Below, one piece after another: positions 1-7,826 of a stretch of 51,541 bases of DNA. This DNA is from GWC2-45-44 sp041661665. GTDB lineage: Bacteria; Planctomycetota; Phycisphaerae; Sedimentisphaerales; UBA12454. Positions within the stretch are counted from its first letter, which is position 1. Each line of letters starts with the position of its first letter. The stretch is from positions 1 to 51,541 of the forward strand of contig JBAZTW010000015.1 of the NCBI GenBank assembly GCA_041661665.1, in the 5' to 3' direction. A model generated the notes under the pieces. It made no database searches. It was not told where the DNA came from and worked only from the letters and a program-made list of their open reading frames with translations. The translations under genes were made by a program, and so were the position numbers.

Positions 1-80
1 CCAAAATATTCTCTAATATCAGTAGTTATAAAACTTCTGCCTGTTGTTCGCGAGTAACGGATATTTTTGGGAGACACAAA

Positions 81-1478
81 ATGACTAACAAACTGTGTTC
101 AGTATCGTTAATTTTTCTTATCTGTGGTATTCTTTTGGCGGCAGAGGATAAAAATCAGGATGCCAATTCCGTCGCCGTTACAGTTTATAACGCTAACTTC
201 GCTGTCGTCAAAGACTGTCGCCCCATCGTATTCAGCGAAGGGCAAAACGTCATAAAATTTACCGATGTGGCTTCGGCAATCGAACCTGCCAGCGTAAATT
301 TTAAGAGCATAACCTCACCCGGCCAAATAAGCGTTCTCGAGCAAAATTATGAATACGACCTTGTCAGCACATCCAGCCTGCTCAATCGCTATCTTGATAA
401 AGTTGTTCACGTTTCAGTCAAAGGCAGCGGTGCAGATGCCGGCAAAACAATAGCGGGCATTCTACTCTCCTGTGCCGACGGCAATCTAATTATCGACACC
501 AAAAAAGACGGAATCGCAATAATTTCCCAAAGCAGCGTTGAGAATATAACACTTGAAGAACTGCCTGAAGGACTGATTGTCAAACCGACCCTCGTTTGGC
601 TGGCTGAATCAGCAGTTGAAGGAAGTCAGAATTGTCAGGTCTCATACACAACAGGCCAAATCGGATGGAGCGCTGATTATTCTGCGATTTTAAGCGCAGC
701 CGAAGACAGCCTCGATTTGACCGGCTGGGTTACTATCGACAATAAAAGCGGCGCAGCCTATAAAGACGCGACAATAAAACTTATCGCAGGCGATGTCCGC
801 AGAATCGTACCGCCGCAGCCGATGATGATGGATAGAATGGAAGTAAAATATAATATGGCAGGAGCGGCGCCTGCCTTTGAGGAAAAATCTTTTATGGATT
901 ATCACCTCTACACCCTCCAGCGAAAAAGCACAATAAACAATAACCAGACCAAGCAGATTGAATTTATCAGTCCCGCATTGAATATCCCAGCTAAGAAAAT
1001 TTATCTCTATGAACGTGACAAAAACGAGAAAAAAGTTCAGGTAAAATTTGAGTTTTACAATAAAAAAGAAAACGGTCTGGGCATAGCTCTGCCGAAAGGC
1101 AAGGTTCGCGTCTTTAAAAAGGATACTGACGATTCACTTGAATTTGTCGGCGAAGATTCAATCGACCATACGCCCAAGAACGAAAAAATTCTGCTCTATA
1201 TCGGCGATGCTTTCGACATAGCCGTTGACTACAAACTTTTGGACAGCAAAGTTGAAAGACGCAGCAGATGGGAAAAGCATTCGATAGAGCTGAAAAACCG
1301 CAAGGCTGAAAAGGTTGTCGTTTTTGTCGATGAAAAGTTTCCAGACTGGGTCAACTGGAATATTGAGAATTCGACTGTTAAGTATGTTAAGACCGACGCT
1401 CAAACCGCCCGATTTACCGTCGAACTTGAACCAGATGCCAACACCGTCGTGGAATACTCCGCAATGCAAACGTGGTAA
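81..1478 (+). CDS. Secreted DUF4139-like protein
   Basis: The 465-residue product starts with a hydrophobic signal peptide (about residues 1-20, ending near LLAAED), so it is probably exported. The rest resembles the DUF4139 family: an early segment with FAVVKDCRP and a later beta-rich part with W-x-A-x-Y (GWSADYSA near residue 195) and a C-terminal VEYSAMQTW end. Members of this family are predicted beta-sandwich surface or periplasmic proteins without a defined reaction. The ATG is preceded by GGGAG at 8 bases spacing, which supports this start. The next gene begins 50 bases downstream on the same strand, so the two may be cotranscribed. Family assignment is by recognition of sequence style and is fairly secure; function is unknown. 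Confidence 0.75.
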   Translation: MTNKLCSVSLIFLICGILLAAEDKNQDANSVAVTVYNANFAVVKDCRPIVFSEGQNVIKFTDVASAIEPASVNFKSITSPGQISVLEQNYEYDLVSTSSLLNRYLDKVVHVSVKGSGADAGKTIAGILLSCADGNLIIDTKKDGIAIISQSSVENITLEELPEGLIVKPTLVWLAESAVEGSQNCQVSYTTGQIGWSADYSAILSAAEDSLDLTGWVTIDNKSGAAYKDATIKLIAGDVRRIVPPQPMMMDRMEVKYNMAGAAPAFEEKSFMDYHLYTLQRKSTINNNQTKQIEFISPALNIPAKKIYLYERDKNEKKVQVKFEFYNKKENGLGIALPKGKVRVFKKDTDDSLEFVGEDSIDHTPKNEKILLYIGDAFDIAVDYKLLDSKVERRSRWEKHSIELKNRKAEKVVVFVDEKFPDWVNWNIENSTVKYVKTDAQTARFTVELEPDANTVVEYSAMQTW

Positions 1479-1528
1479 AACGCAATATCAAAAAGAAAAA
1501 ATATAATATATTTTGGAAAGGTTATATG

Positions 1529-2095
1529 ATGAGGTACATTTTATTTTCCTTGTTTTTTGTTGTTTGTGTTTTTTGCCAAAATTCCATAGGCGCACAAAAC
1601 AATCAGAATGGCACAATTGTTTTTGAGGCCTACAGTATTTCTGTTGACCTGCGTCCGCTTGATATTAATGAATTAACCATATTTTTTGACGAGACAGCCG
1701 AACAGGATTCGAATAATGTTGCTGCCATCGAAAATCTTAACAGATGGAATATTTTTCACAAAGTCGACAAAGATATAGGTTACAGGATTTATTTTGAATT
1801 TTATGCGGACACCGAAGGCAAATGGCAGTTTGATTTTGTTTATGATGCAGGCATAGTTTCAGGCGTGCTAATCGACCAGAAGGAAGTTTTCTTCAGTGAT
1901 ATGGACAAATACATTGACATCCAAAAACCAATGGTAAAAACAGTTGCTCTTAAACATGGCTGGCACAAGTTTGAATTCCTTGCTCTCGAAAATTGCTGCG
2001 GCTCACCAATAACAATTAGAGTCAAAAAACCGGATATGAAAGAATTCAAGGTTATCTCTGATAAAACGTTACAACTGCGAAGTATAACGCAATAG
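1529..2095 (+). CDS. Secreted hypothetical protein, possible PA14-like fold
   Basis: I do not recognise a named family. The frame is open from 1472, but the likely start is the ATG at 1529 (or the adjacent ATG at 1526) because GGAAAGG lies at 1515-1521. This start also places a signal peptide (MRYILFSLFFVVCVF) at the N terminus. The mature part (about 165 residues) is beta-rich and acidic, with Y-R-I-Y-F-E-F-Y-A-D-x-E-G-x-W-Q-F and H-G-W-H-K-F-E-F-L-A-L-E. That pattern recalls PA14-like carbohydrate-binding domains, in which a G-W-H-x-F/I-E strand is common. A Cys-Cys-Gly follows at about residue 160. It is probably exported and lies directly after the DUF4139-like gene. Confidence 0.6.
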   Translation: MRYILFSLFFVVCVFCQNSIGAQNNQNGTIVFEAYSISVDLRPLDINELTIFFDETAEQDSNNVAAIENLNRWNIFHKVDKDIGYRIYFEFYADTEGKWQFDFVYDAGIVSGVLIDQKEVFFSDMDKYIDIQKPMVKTVALKHGWHKFEFLALENCCGSPITIRVKKPDMKEFKVISDKTLQLRSITQ

Positions 2096-2103
2096 TTTCG
2101 GAG

Positions 2104-2147
2104 GGGCTTTCCTGTCCGCCATAGTCTTGGCGACGGCGGAAGCCCTC
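2104..2147. repeat. Hairpin repeat downstream of the secreted gene
   Basis: GGGCTT (2104-2109) pairs with AAGCCC (2140-2145), and inside it CCGCC (2116-2120) pairs with GGCGG (2135-2139). The inner part (CTGTCCGCC...GGCGACGGCGG) has the look of an interspersed palindromic unit and not of a simple terminator, since no T-run follows. It fills most of the gap before the next gene. Confidence 0.55.
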
Positions 2148-2177
2148 AAGGTTCACTTTTTTTGAAAGGAGTTTGTT

Positions 2178-2492
2178 ATGCGTCTAATTTATTTTATTAT
2201 ATTGATTGTGGTGTTTGCGTCTTTCTGGAAAATTTTTGTCAAGGCCGGCAGGCAGGGCTGGGAAGGTATTATCCCGATTTACAATTGTTATGTTCTCCTG
2301 CTGATTCTGAATAAACCAATATGGTGGCTGATACTTATATTTATTCCAATTGCCCAGCTCGTCGTGGGTTTTTTGCTTAGTATGGCTCTGGCGGAAAGAT
2401 TCGGCAAAAGCACAGGTTTTGCGGTTGGAATGTTTTTCCTGCCGTTTATTTTCTATCCAATCCTTGCCTTTGGCGATGCCCAGTACAAATAA
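2178..2492 (+). CDS. Small membrane protein, DUF5684-like
   Basis: The 104-residue protein is almost entirely hydrophobic, with three predicted membrane segments (about residues 3-19, 35-62 and 75-95). The patterns W-E-x-I-I-P-I-Y-N and ALAERFGKS-x-GFAVGMFFLPFIFYPILAFGDAQY are those of the DUF5684 family, sometimes found fused to or beside signal peptidase genes. GAAAGGAG at 2164-2171 gives a strong ribosome binding site 6 bases before the ATG. The role is unknown; in related proteins the conserved cytoplasmic loop may position partner proteins. It is the last gene before a 676-base repeat-filled gap. Confidence 0.7.
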   Translation: MRLIYFIILIVVFASFWKIFVKAGRQGWEGIIPIYNCYVLLLILNKPIWWLILIFIPIAQLVVGFLLSMALAERFGKSTGFAVGMFFLPFIFYPILAFGDAQYK

Positions 2493-2718
2493 ATTAGCGA
2501 TTATTATTAGACACGGATTAACATGGATTGCAGTAGAGATGCGCGCATATTTTTATTAAATTGTATTTTTTTAACTCAAGTCATAGTAAGGGTCTCCATC
2601 TATAAAGTCGTTAGACGGCTTTTGGCCGCCGGCCTCCAACGTCGCCACTGGACGATTCTGCCAAAGAGGTTGGGCGGTTTTTCACGCTGGCAACTTTCTT
2701 ACGCAGACACGATAAAGC

Positions 2719-2743
2719 AGTAGTCAGTATTCAGTAGACAGTA
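2719..2743 (+). repeat. 25-base direct repeat, copy 1
   Basis: This 25-base sequence, beginning AGTAGTCAGTATTCAG and ending in TAGACAGTA, is repeated without change at 2985-3009. It is itself built from CAGTA words. Confidence 0.8.
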
Positions 2744-2920
2744 GTATTTGGAATTTAATATCTCTGCCGCAGGCAGTCCTCAACTATTGGTTATTGACCA
2801 TTGACTACTCACTATTACAGAGGACTTGCGCGTTTTTGCTGAAAATTGACCTAAAATTTAAAGGGGAGGTTTTGTAAGTGGTTATAAAATAAGGAGAAGA
2901 ATTTTTTAATTTTTTTTACG

Positions 2921-2942
2921 CGCGCAAGTTTTTACTTGCGCG
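2921..2942. repeat. Perfect hairpin CGCGCAAGT/ACTTGCGCG
   Basis: CGCGCAAGT (2921-2929) and ACTTGCGCG (2934-2942) form a 9-bp stem with a TTTT loop. A long T-run precedes it and only TTT follows, so it is a weak terminator on the plus strand at best. The right arm repeats the word seen at 2825. Confidence 0.65.
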
Positions 2943-2948
2943 TTTGGC

Positions 2949-2971
2949 CGTTCGACAAGCTCACGACAGGC
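2949..2971. repeat. 24-base repeat family, copy 1
   Basis: The core TTCGACAAGCTCACGACAGG matches the TTCGACAAGCTCAGGACAGG family at 18 of 20 positions. It sits between two GGCC words (2946-2949 and 2969-2972), as does the copy inside the rluA-family gene. Confidence 0.75.
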
Positions 2972-2984
2972 CGATGTGGATAAA

Positions 2985-3009
2985 AGTAGTCAGTATTCAG
3001 TAGACAGTA
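2985..3009 (+). repeat. 25-base direct repeat, copy 2
   Basis: Identical to 2719-2743, in the same orientation and 266 bases away. The copy-1 repeat of the 24-base family lies just before it. Confidence 0.8.
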
Positions 3010-3168
3010 ATCGTTGTCCGTCTTCGTCTTCGACTACGCCGTGACAGGCAAGGACACGAATTTTTTAAACGCTGATTTTATGGATTTCTTTATTTTTTTG
3101 GTGGGGATTTATTGGTTCTCTGTGCGATGTCCGCTATTAAAACAGGCCGTTTTGGCTTTTTCTTATTT

Positions 3169-3792
3169 TTATTGCCACTCTAATGGTCGTTGTAACACAT
3201 AGCCATCTATCCTGACAACTTTATCGGGAAATTGATTTTGTGCAAGCAGTCTATGGCCAAGGGACAACTGAACATCTGCAACGGCCTTTAATGCTGCGGA
3301 AAAACGATTAGGTGGGAAAAATACTATTATCCTTTTCTGTGGAAATATTTTCTTAATTGCATTAATAGGGCCAACCAAATCACTGTCTGCGGAAATAAGT
3401 AACGCCGTGTCGAATCTATCCTCAAACGCATCCACAAGTAGTTCTGTTGCAATATTAACATCCGTCATTTTTTCTTCAAAACTCGGCCAGCTTTGTTTGC
3501 AGTTTCTACAGGTGATTTTCTTGCTCAAGTAATGGCCATAAAATGTTTTGAAATCGTCCAAAGTACCCAGTGCTTCGAGAAATGTATTTTGCCTTATTCT
3601 TTTCTCCGGCGGGCCTGATATTCGAGCAGTAAAGTATTTGGTGGCAATCAATTGTTGGTTCTCTTTTAACAGGTTTTGAATCATTGCTTTTATGTTGAGC
3701 CAGTAAAACCGCTTAAGATTGCTGTCTCTAAGGCCGAAATACAGATTAAAACCATCCACATATGCTATGACTTTTTTAACTGCTATTGCCAT
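3169..3792 (-). CDS. NYN domain ribonuclease-like protein
   Basis: The 207-residue product is a stand-alone NYN (LabA/DUF88, PIN-like) domain. The first strand carries YVDGFNLY with acidic Asp13, MTDVNIA supplies Asp111 and LLISADSDL supplies Asp136 and Asp138. Together these form the expected metal-binding acidic cluster of PIN-like nucleases. A CRNC pair (Cys95, Cys98) may bind a metal or be a family quirk. NYN proteins are usually RNA-processing nucleases; the substrate here is unknown. AAGGAA upstream of the ATG supports the start. It lies downstream of the GIY-YIG gene on the same strand, separated by a pair of hairpins. Confidence 0.85.
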   Translation of the reverse strand: MAIAVKKVIAYVDGFNLYFGLRDSNLKRFYWLNIKAMIQNLLKENQQLIATKYFTARISGPPEKRIRQNTFLEALGTLDDFKTFYGHYLSKKITCRNCKQSWPSFEEKMTDVNIATELLVDAFEDRFDTALLISADSDLVGPINAIKKIFPQKRIIVFFPPNRFSAALKAVADVQLSLGHRLLAQNQFPDKVVRIDGYVLQRPLEWQ

Positions 3793-3864
3793 TATATGAA
3801 AATTTCCTTAAAATAACTTGACGAACAAGCCGATATTATATACAGTATAAAGCAATGAAACTCC

Positions 3865-3915
3865 CCCGAAGATCGCATCTTCGGGTTTACGCTCCCGCAA
3901 GGGGGCGTTTCTTTT
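3865..3915 (+). terminator. Two adjacent hairpins, one with T-run
   Basis: CCCGAAGAT/ATCTTCGGG (3865-3873 and 3877-3885) has a 3-base loop. The second, CGCTCCC/GGGGGCG (3890-3896 and 3901-3907), has a GCAA tetraloop and is followed by TTTCTTTT. The second looks like an intrinsic terminator on the plus strand, although no plus-strand gene lies just upstream. The minus-strand GIY-YIG gene ends at 3919, so the pair also lies in its 3' region. Confidence 0.5.
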
Positions 3916-3918
3916 GCG

Positions 3919-4767
3919 CTACTGAGTTTGTCTTTTAACCGCATCAAGAGTTTTGCCATTTTTATATTTCCATTCCAACCAGCCATTTGCTTCTCTGGCC
4001 AGTACCGTACCAGCGGCAGCACTTGGAGAGGAAAATATATAATCACTAATAAACTTATAGATATTATTCTCCTCAACAAGAATTCCATCTTCGACAAGTT
4101 TCTTTCGCAGACTGCTCAATCCAGTTCCTACTGATTTAGCCTCTAACAAATTACATTTTGAACCAGCAAAAACTACAAAGCCATCTTCTGTATATTCACC
4201 CTCCGCACAAGCATCTTTGCCTTTACAGGTAAGTACATCTTTTGTAGTTGGTTTTTGAATTTCATCAAAAATAGGATAGCCTAAAGTTGAAACCAAAATT
4301 TTCATAGTCTCAAAATGATCCAACATATCCGCTTCCATCGATTCGGTAATGTGCGATTTAGTCGGGGTAGTTGAATTATCTATTTGATATCGCCCCGTAT
4401 TTCCAGCCTGCTGATAGCAAAGCCATTCCAAATATTTTATATGGCTTTTAGTAAAGTCTTTCTTGCTGGAAATTATAGCAATTGCGACACTCCAAAAATC
4501 CTTACTTCTGTTATGTTCGAATAGGCGATCTCTGCAATTTTCAGCTTCACCAATATAAACTATTGGTTTTGCATTTTCAGTTTCTCTACCAATAAGAAAA
4601 TATATCCCCACATTGTTTAATTCGTCTCGCTCAGCTGCAAAATCTAATTTTGAACGTGGAATAAGCATTGCTTTGATGCTTCGACTTGTGATGTCGGCAA
4701 TTTTTACACCGCGTGGATTACCATCGGGCAAGAATATCTGAATAGTTTTTGCTTTGTTGTCTGCCAT
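3919..4767 (-). CDS. GIY-YIG nuclease family protein with DUF4357
   Basis: The ATG at 4767 is chosen over the upstream ATG at 4785 because TTTGGAG lies 7 bases before it; this gives 282 residues. GIY (54-56) and YIG (71-73) mark the GIY-YIG nuclease core, followed by an Arg and HNRSKDFW helix typical of the family. The middle contains a SHIKYLEW segment, and the C terminus (about 185-275) has the DUF4357 pattern FVVFAGSK...SLRKKLVEDGIL...F-S-S-P-S-A-A-A. Such proteins are common in bacterial genomes, often near restriction or defence genes, but no partner is visible here. The substrate is not known. Confidence 0.85.
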   Translation of the reverse strand: MADNKAKTIQIFLPDGNPRGVKIADITSRSIKAMLIPRSKLDFAAERDELNNVGIYFLIGRETENAKPIVYIGEAENCRDRLFEHNRSKDFWSVAIAIISSKKDFTKSHIKYLEWLCYQQAGNTGRYQIDNSTTPTKSHITESMEADMLDHFETMKILVSTLGYPIFDEIQKPTTKDVLTCKGKDACAEGEYTEDGFVVFAGSKCNLLEAKSVGTGLSSLRKKLVEDGILVEENNIYKFISDYIFSSPSAAAGTVLAREANGWLEWKYKNGKTLDAVKRQTQ

Positions 4768-4840
4768 TAAAATTCTCCAAACCAAATACTCTCTGATTTT
4801 GTACTATTCTTATCTGTTTGTCAAAACTTATTTCTCATAA

Positions 4841-5986
4841 CTATTTTTTCACAAAAAAGTTTCCCGGCAGGTTTTTAATAATTCCCTTCAACCTAAGCGC
4901 GACAAGCGTTGCGTTAACTTTCCCCGCGGGGATTTTAGTATCGGCGATGAGCTGCTCAACGTGGACAGGTTCGCCATCAAGGCAATCGAAAATCTTCCGC
5001 TCGTCCTCCGTCAAATTCAACTGCGAAGAATCAAACAAAGGCATCTCAACATTTTTAATGGCCTGTGTTGCTGACGCGGAAACATAATCGGCAAATTCCT
5101 TTTTCAAAAATTCCAAAGTCTCAATCACATCATCAACCGACTCGACAAGTTTTGCGCCCTGCTTAATCAAACTGTGCGGCCCTTTCGACAGCGGCGAATC
5201 AACTCTGCCGGGGACTGCCATTACCTCTCTGTCATTTTCGAGTGCAGCTTTGGCGGTGAGCAGCGCGCCGGAACGAGGCATTGCCTCAATTACTATCGTT
5301 GCCAAACAAAGACCGGCGATAATCCTGTTACGAGCCGGGAAATTTTCCGCCAATGGCTCATATTCCATAGGCAGTTCGCTGATGCATGCGCCGCTTTGCG
5401 AAATTTTTTCAAACAGCGATTTATTCTCAGGCGGGAAAATTTTTGATAGTCCGCAACCCTGAACAGCAAATGTTCTGCCGCCCGCGCTTAATGCGCCTGT
5501 GTGGGCTGACGAGTCGATACCTCTTGCCATACCGGAAACAATTGTGAAACCTGCCGAGGCCAAAAGGTGAGCGAATCGACTTGCCTGTTCGCTGCCGTAA
5601 TGGCTGCATCCGCGCGAGCCGACTATGGCTACGGCAAGACTATCCGATGGAACTAAATTGCCTTTGATGTAGAGGACAGGTGGAGGGTCATAGATTTTTT
5701 TCAGCAGGACAGGATAGCGTTCATCTTCGAGAGTGATAATTGCAGTACCGAATTTTTCGGCGAGTGCGATTTCTTTATCGACATCGAAGCTATTTTTGGT
5801 TCGCAGTATCTGCTCAGCGGTTTTTGGACCGACGCCATCGACTTTTTCCAGGCCTGTTGCACTGGTATTTAAAACAGCGTCAACGGAGCCGAAATGTTTT
5901 AAAAGTCTGATAAAAATAGTAGGCCCGACACCATTACAGCGAACAAGTCGCAGCCAATTTCGTATATTTTCAGAGTTTTCCTGCAT
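4841..5986 (-). CDS. dprA: DNA processing protein DprA
   Basis: This 381-residue protein has the full DprA architecture. An N-terminal helix-hairpin-helix part (about 1-70, with NGVGPTIFIRLLKHFG and VDGVGPKTAEQIL) is followed by the Rossmann-like DprA core (about 105-300, with AIVGSRGCSHYG, SGMARGIDSSAHTGAL, FPARNRIIAGL and PGRVDSPLSKGPHSLIKQGA). A C-terminal winged-helix segment (about 320-381) ends the protein. DprA loads RecA on incoming single-stranded DNA during transformation; many non-competent bacteria also keep it. No clear ribosome binding site precedes the ATG. It diverges from folC across an AT-rich 299-base gap. Confidence 0.95.
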   Translation of the reverse strand: MQENSENIRNWLRLVRCNGVGPTIFIRLLKHFGSVDAVLNTSATGLEKVDGVGPKTAEQILRTKNSFDVDKEIALAEKFGTAIITLEDERYPVLLKKIYDPPPVLYIKGNLVPSDSLAVAIVGSRGCSHYGSEQASRFAHLLASAGFTIVSGMARGIDSSAHTGALSAGGRTFAVQGCGLSKIFPPENKSLFEKISQSGACISELPMEYEPLAENFPARNRIIAGLCLATIVIEAMPRSGALLTAKAALENDREVMAVPGRVDSPLSKGPHSLIKQGAKLVESVDDVIETLEFLKKEFADYVSASATQAIKNVEMPLFDSSQLNLTEDERKIFDCLDGEPVHVEQLIADTKIPAGKVNATLVALRLKGIIKNLPGNFFVKK

Positions 5987-6285
5987 TTTTATGTGTTTTT
6001 TACCAAAAAATGGGGGAATTATTGCGACATTCTCAGCATTTTTCGCAAAAAAACAACAAAAACTTACGTTTTTTGTGAAAAATAACAGCCCTATTGTGAT
6101 ATTGGGACTTTTTAAATCTTTAATTATTTTTAAATATAATACGAAATTATAAGTATCGTTTTTACCACAACTTCATTTTGGTAAAATAGTTATGCTAAGA
6201 GATATATATAACCGTCATAGTGTATAATTCATTGAAAATCATATTAGATTGACTTGAAAGGTCTTTGCTGTTATCTTATCAAACT

Positions 6286-7695
6286 ATGGTTTCCCGAAAT
6301 ATTACAATTAAAAAAACCGCTAAACCTGCATCCAAAACGGAAAAGGTTAAGCCGAGCAAGCAATTTAGGACGCTAAAGCAGGGTCTTGAGTATTTGTTCA
6401 CTCGGACAGACTACGAAAAGCAGAGCCGGCTGCGGTATAATGTAACGACTTTCAGTCTTGAACGAATGGAAGGGCTGCTTTCGCTGGTGGCCAATCCGCA
6501 TAAGAAGTTAGCCACCGCGCACATCGCAGGCACAAAAGGCAAGGGTTCGACGGCGACAATGCTTGCGAGAATGCTGCAGGCAAATGATTACAGCGTTGGG
6601 CTTTACACGTCGCCGCACGTTGTTGATTTGCACGAGCGAATAGCGATAAACGGTAAAGATATCTCCGATTCCGAACTTTTGGGTCTTATCAATCGCATTT
6701 ATACCTCGGTTGAAAAGATGGCCAAAAAGGATGCTCCGACATTTTTTGAGATATTTACCGCGATGGCGTTTATGTATTTTGTGGATAAAAAAGTTGATAT
6801 AGCCATCATCGAAACCGGTTTGGGCGGAAGATTGGACAGTACGAATGTTATAGAGCCCACGGTTGTCGGCATTACGAGTATTTCTATCGACCATCAGAAT
6901 CTGCTGGGTAATACGATAGACCTGATAGCCAAAGAAAAAGCGGGGATTATAAAAAAAGGCGTTCCTGTTGTAACTGTTTCGCAGGAACCAGCGGCGATGA
7001 AAGAGATAAAAAAAGCCGCATTAGCTGCAAAAGCTTCTCTAATGGTAACCGGCAAAGATATAGATTTTTCATACAGGTTTGAGTCATCTCGTGAACACGG
7101 GCCTCATACACGGATTTGTCTGACTACGCCTACGAGTAAATTTGAGCATTTGAGAGTTCCGCTTCCCGGCGAACATCAGGCGGTGAACTGCGGACTTGCT
7201 TTAGCGATGCTTGATACGTTAAAAGTCGGCGGGTATAAAATCGACGACGGCAAGGCTATTGAAGGCCTCAAAAATATAAAAATGTCGGGCAGAATGGAAA
7301 TAATCCATAATGACCCGCGCATATTGGTTGATGCAGCGCATAACGCATCCAGCATAAAGGCTCTTGTGAACGCAATCGGCCAGCATATTCCTTATGATTC
7401 GATGATAATGATTTTCGGCTGCGGTCAGGATAAAGATGTAAGGGGTATGCTCGAACAGCTTCAGTACGGAGCTGACAAGGTGATATTCACTCGCAGCAAT
7501 TCACCCAAGGCGATGTATCCGCAGGATTTGTCGGATATGTACACAGAAATCTGCGGCAAGATGTGCCAGACAGCAATGAGTCTGCGTGAAGCGATACGGA
7601 TAGCCTCCAGCGCGATAGGCAAGGAAGACCTCCTCTGTGTCACTGGCAGTTTTTATTTAGTCGGCCAGGCGAAGGTGATGTTCAAACCGCATTAA
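6286..7695 (+). CDS. folC: Folylpolyglutamate/dihydrofolate synthase
   Basis: The enzyme adds glutamate to folates (and may join dihydropteroate to glutamate) in the cytoplasm. It has the ATP-binding loop AGTKGKGSTATML, the following SPHVVDLHERIAING segment, ETGLGGRLDSTNV and the C-terminal Mur-ligase part with VDAAHNASS and GCGQDKDVRGML. The frame is open from a TTG at 6265, which has GAAAGG only 3 bases upstream; the ATG at 6286 has no close site. The choice affects only a Lys-rich N-terminal extension of about 30 residues. A TATAAT-like box lies at about 6222. Length (about 470) is somewhat above the family norm because of that extension. Confidence 0.92.
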   Translation: MVSRNITIKKTAKPASKTEKVKPSKQFRTLKQGLEYLFTRTDYEKQSRLRYNVTTFSLERMEGLLSLVANPHKKLATAHIAGTKGKGSTATMLARMLQANDYSVGLYTSPHVVDLHERIAINGKDISDSELLGLINRIYTSVEKMAKKDAPTFFEIFTAMAFMYFVDKKVDIAIIETGLGGRLDSTNVIEPTVVGITSISIDHQNLLGNTIDLIAKEKAGIIKKGVPVVTVSQEPAAMKEIKKAALAAKASLMVTGKDIDFSYRFESSREHGPHTRICLTTPTSKFEHLRVPLPGEHQAVNCGLALAMLDTLKVGGYKIDDGKAIEGLKNIKMSGRMEIIHNDPRILVDAAHNASSIKALVNAIGQHIPYDSMIMIFGCGQDKDVRGMLEQLQYGADKVIFTRSNSPKAMYPQDLSDMYTEICGKMCQTAMSLREAIRIASSAIGKEDLLCVTGSFYLVGQAKVMFKPH

Positions 7696-7710
7696 TTTGA
7701 AATTTCAAAT
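7695..7710. repeat. Perfect 16-base AT-rich palindrome
   Basis: ATTTGAAATTTCAAAT is a perfect palindrome overlapping the folC stop codon and followed by CTCAAATTGCAACATCC. The phrase resembles AT-rich interspersed words with repeated CAAA(T/C) steps. No T-run follows, so it is not a typical terminator. Confidence 0.5.
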
Positions 7711-7826
7711 CTCAAATTGCAACATCCAAACAAATTCAAGTATTCCACACCAGGACATTTGTAAATGAATGGTTTGAAATTTAGAGTTTGTTTTTGTGTT
7801 TATTTTACTTTTTTTAGGATTATTCA

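Larger units (their letters stand above)
2493..3168. other. Gene-free repeat-rich gap
   Basis: No convincing gene lies here; the short open frames have no ribosome binding site and run through repeats. The stretch is a mosaic: an ACACGGATTAACATGGATT phrase (2511-2530, related to one at 34752-34776), a 25-base direct repeat (2719 and 2985), the word ACTTGCGCGTTT twice (2825 and 2934), a perfect hairpin at 2921-2942, a copy of the 24-base repeat family (2949-2971), and a GGACACGAATTTTTTAAACG phrase near 3052. It separates plus-strand genes from minus-strand genes and therefore also lies between two 3' ends. Confidence 0.7.

Noticed and set aside
2523..2723. Small open frame in the repeat-filled gap
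   Set aside because: No ribosome binding site, runs through repeat phrases and shows no protein-like composition.
2719..3009. CRISPR array
   Set aside because: Only two repeat copies 266 bases apart with repeat-rich DNA between them; no regular spacers and no cas genes.
3890..3915. Terminator of a plus-strand gene
   Set aside because: The hairpin with T-run is real, but no plus-strand gene lies upstream, so it is reported only as a hairpin/terminator-like structure.
4768..4785. Upstream start of the GIY-YIG gene
   Set aside because: The internal ATG at 4767 has a well-placed GGAG, the upstream one does not.
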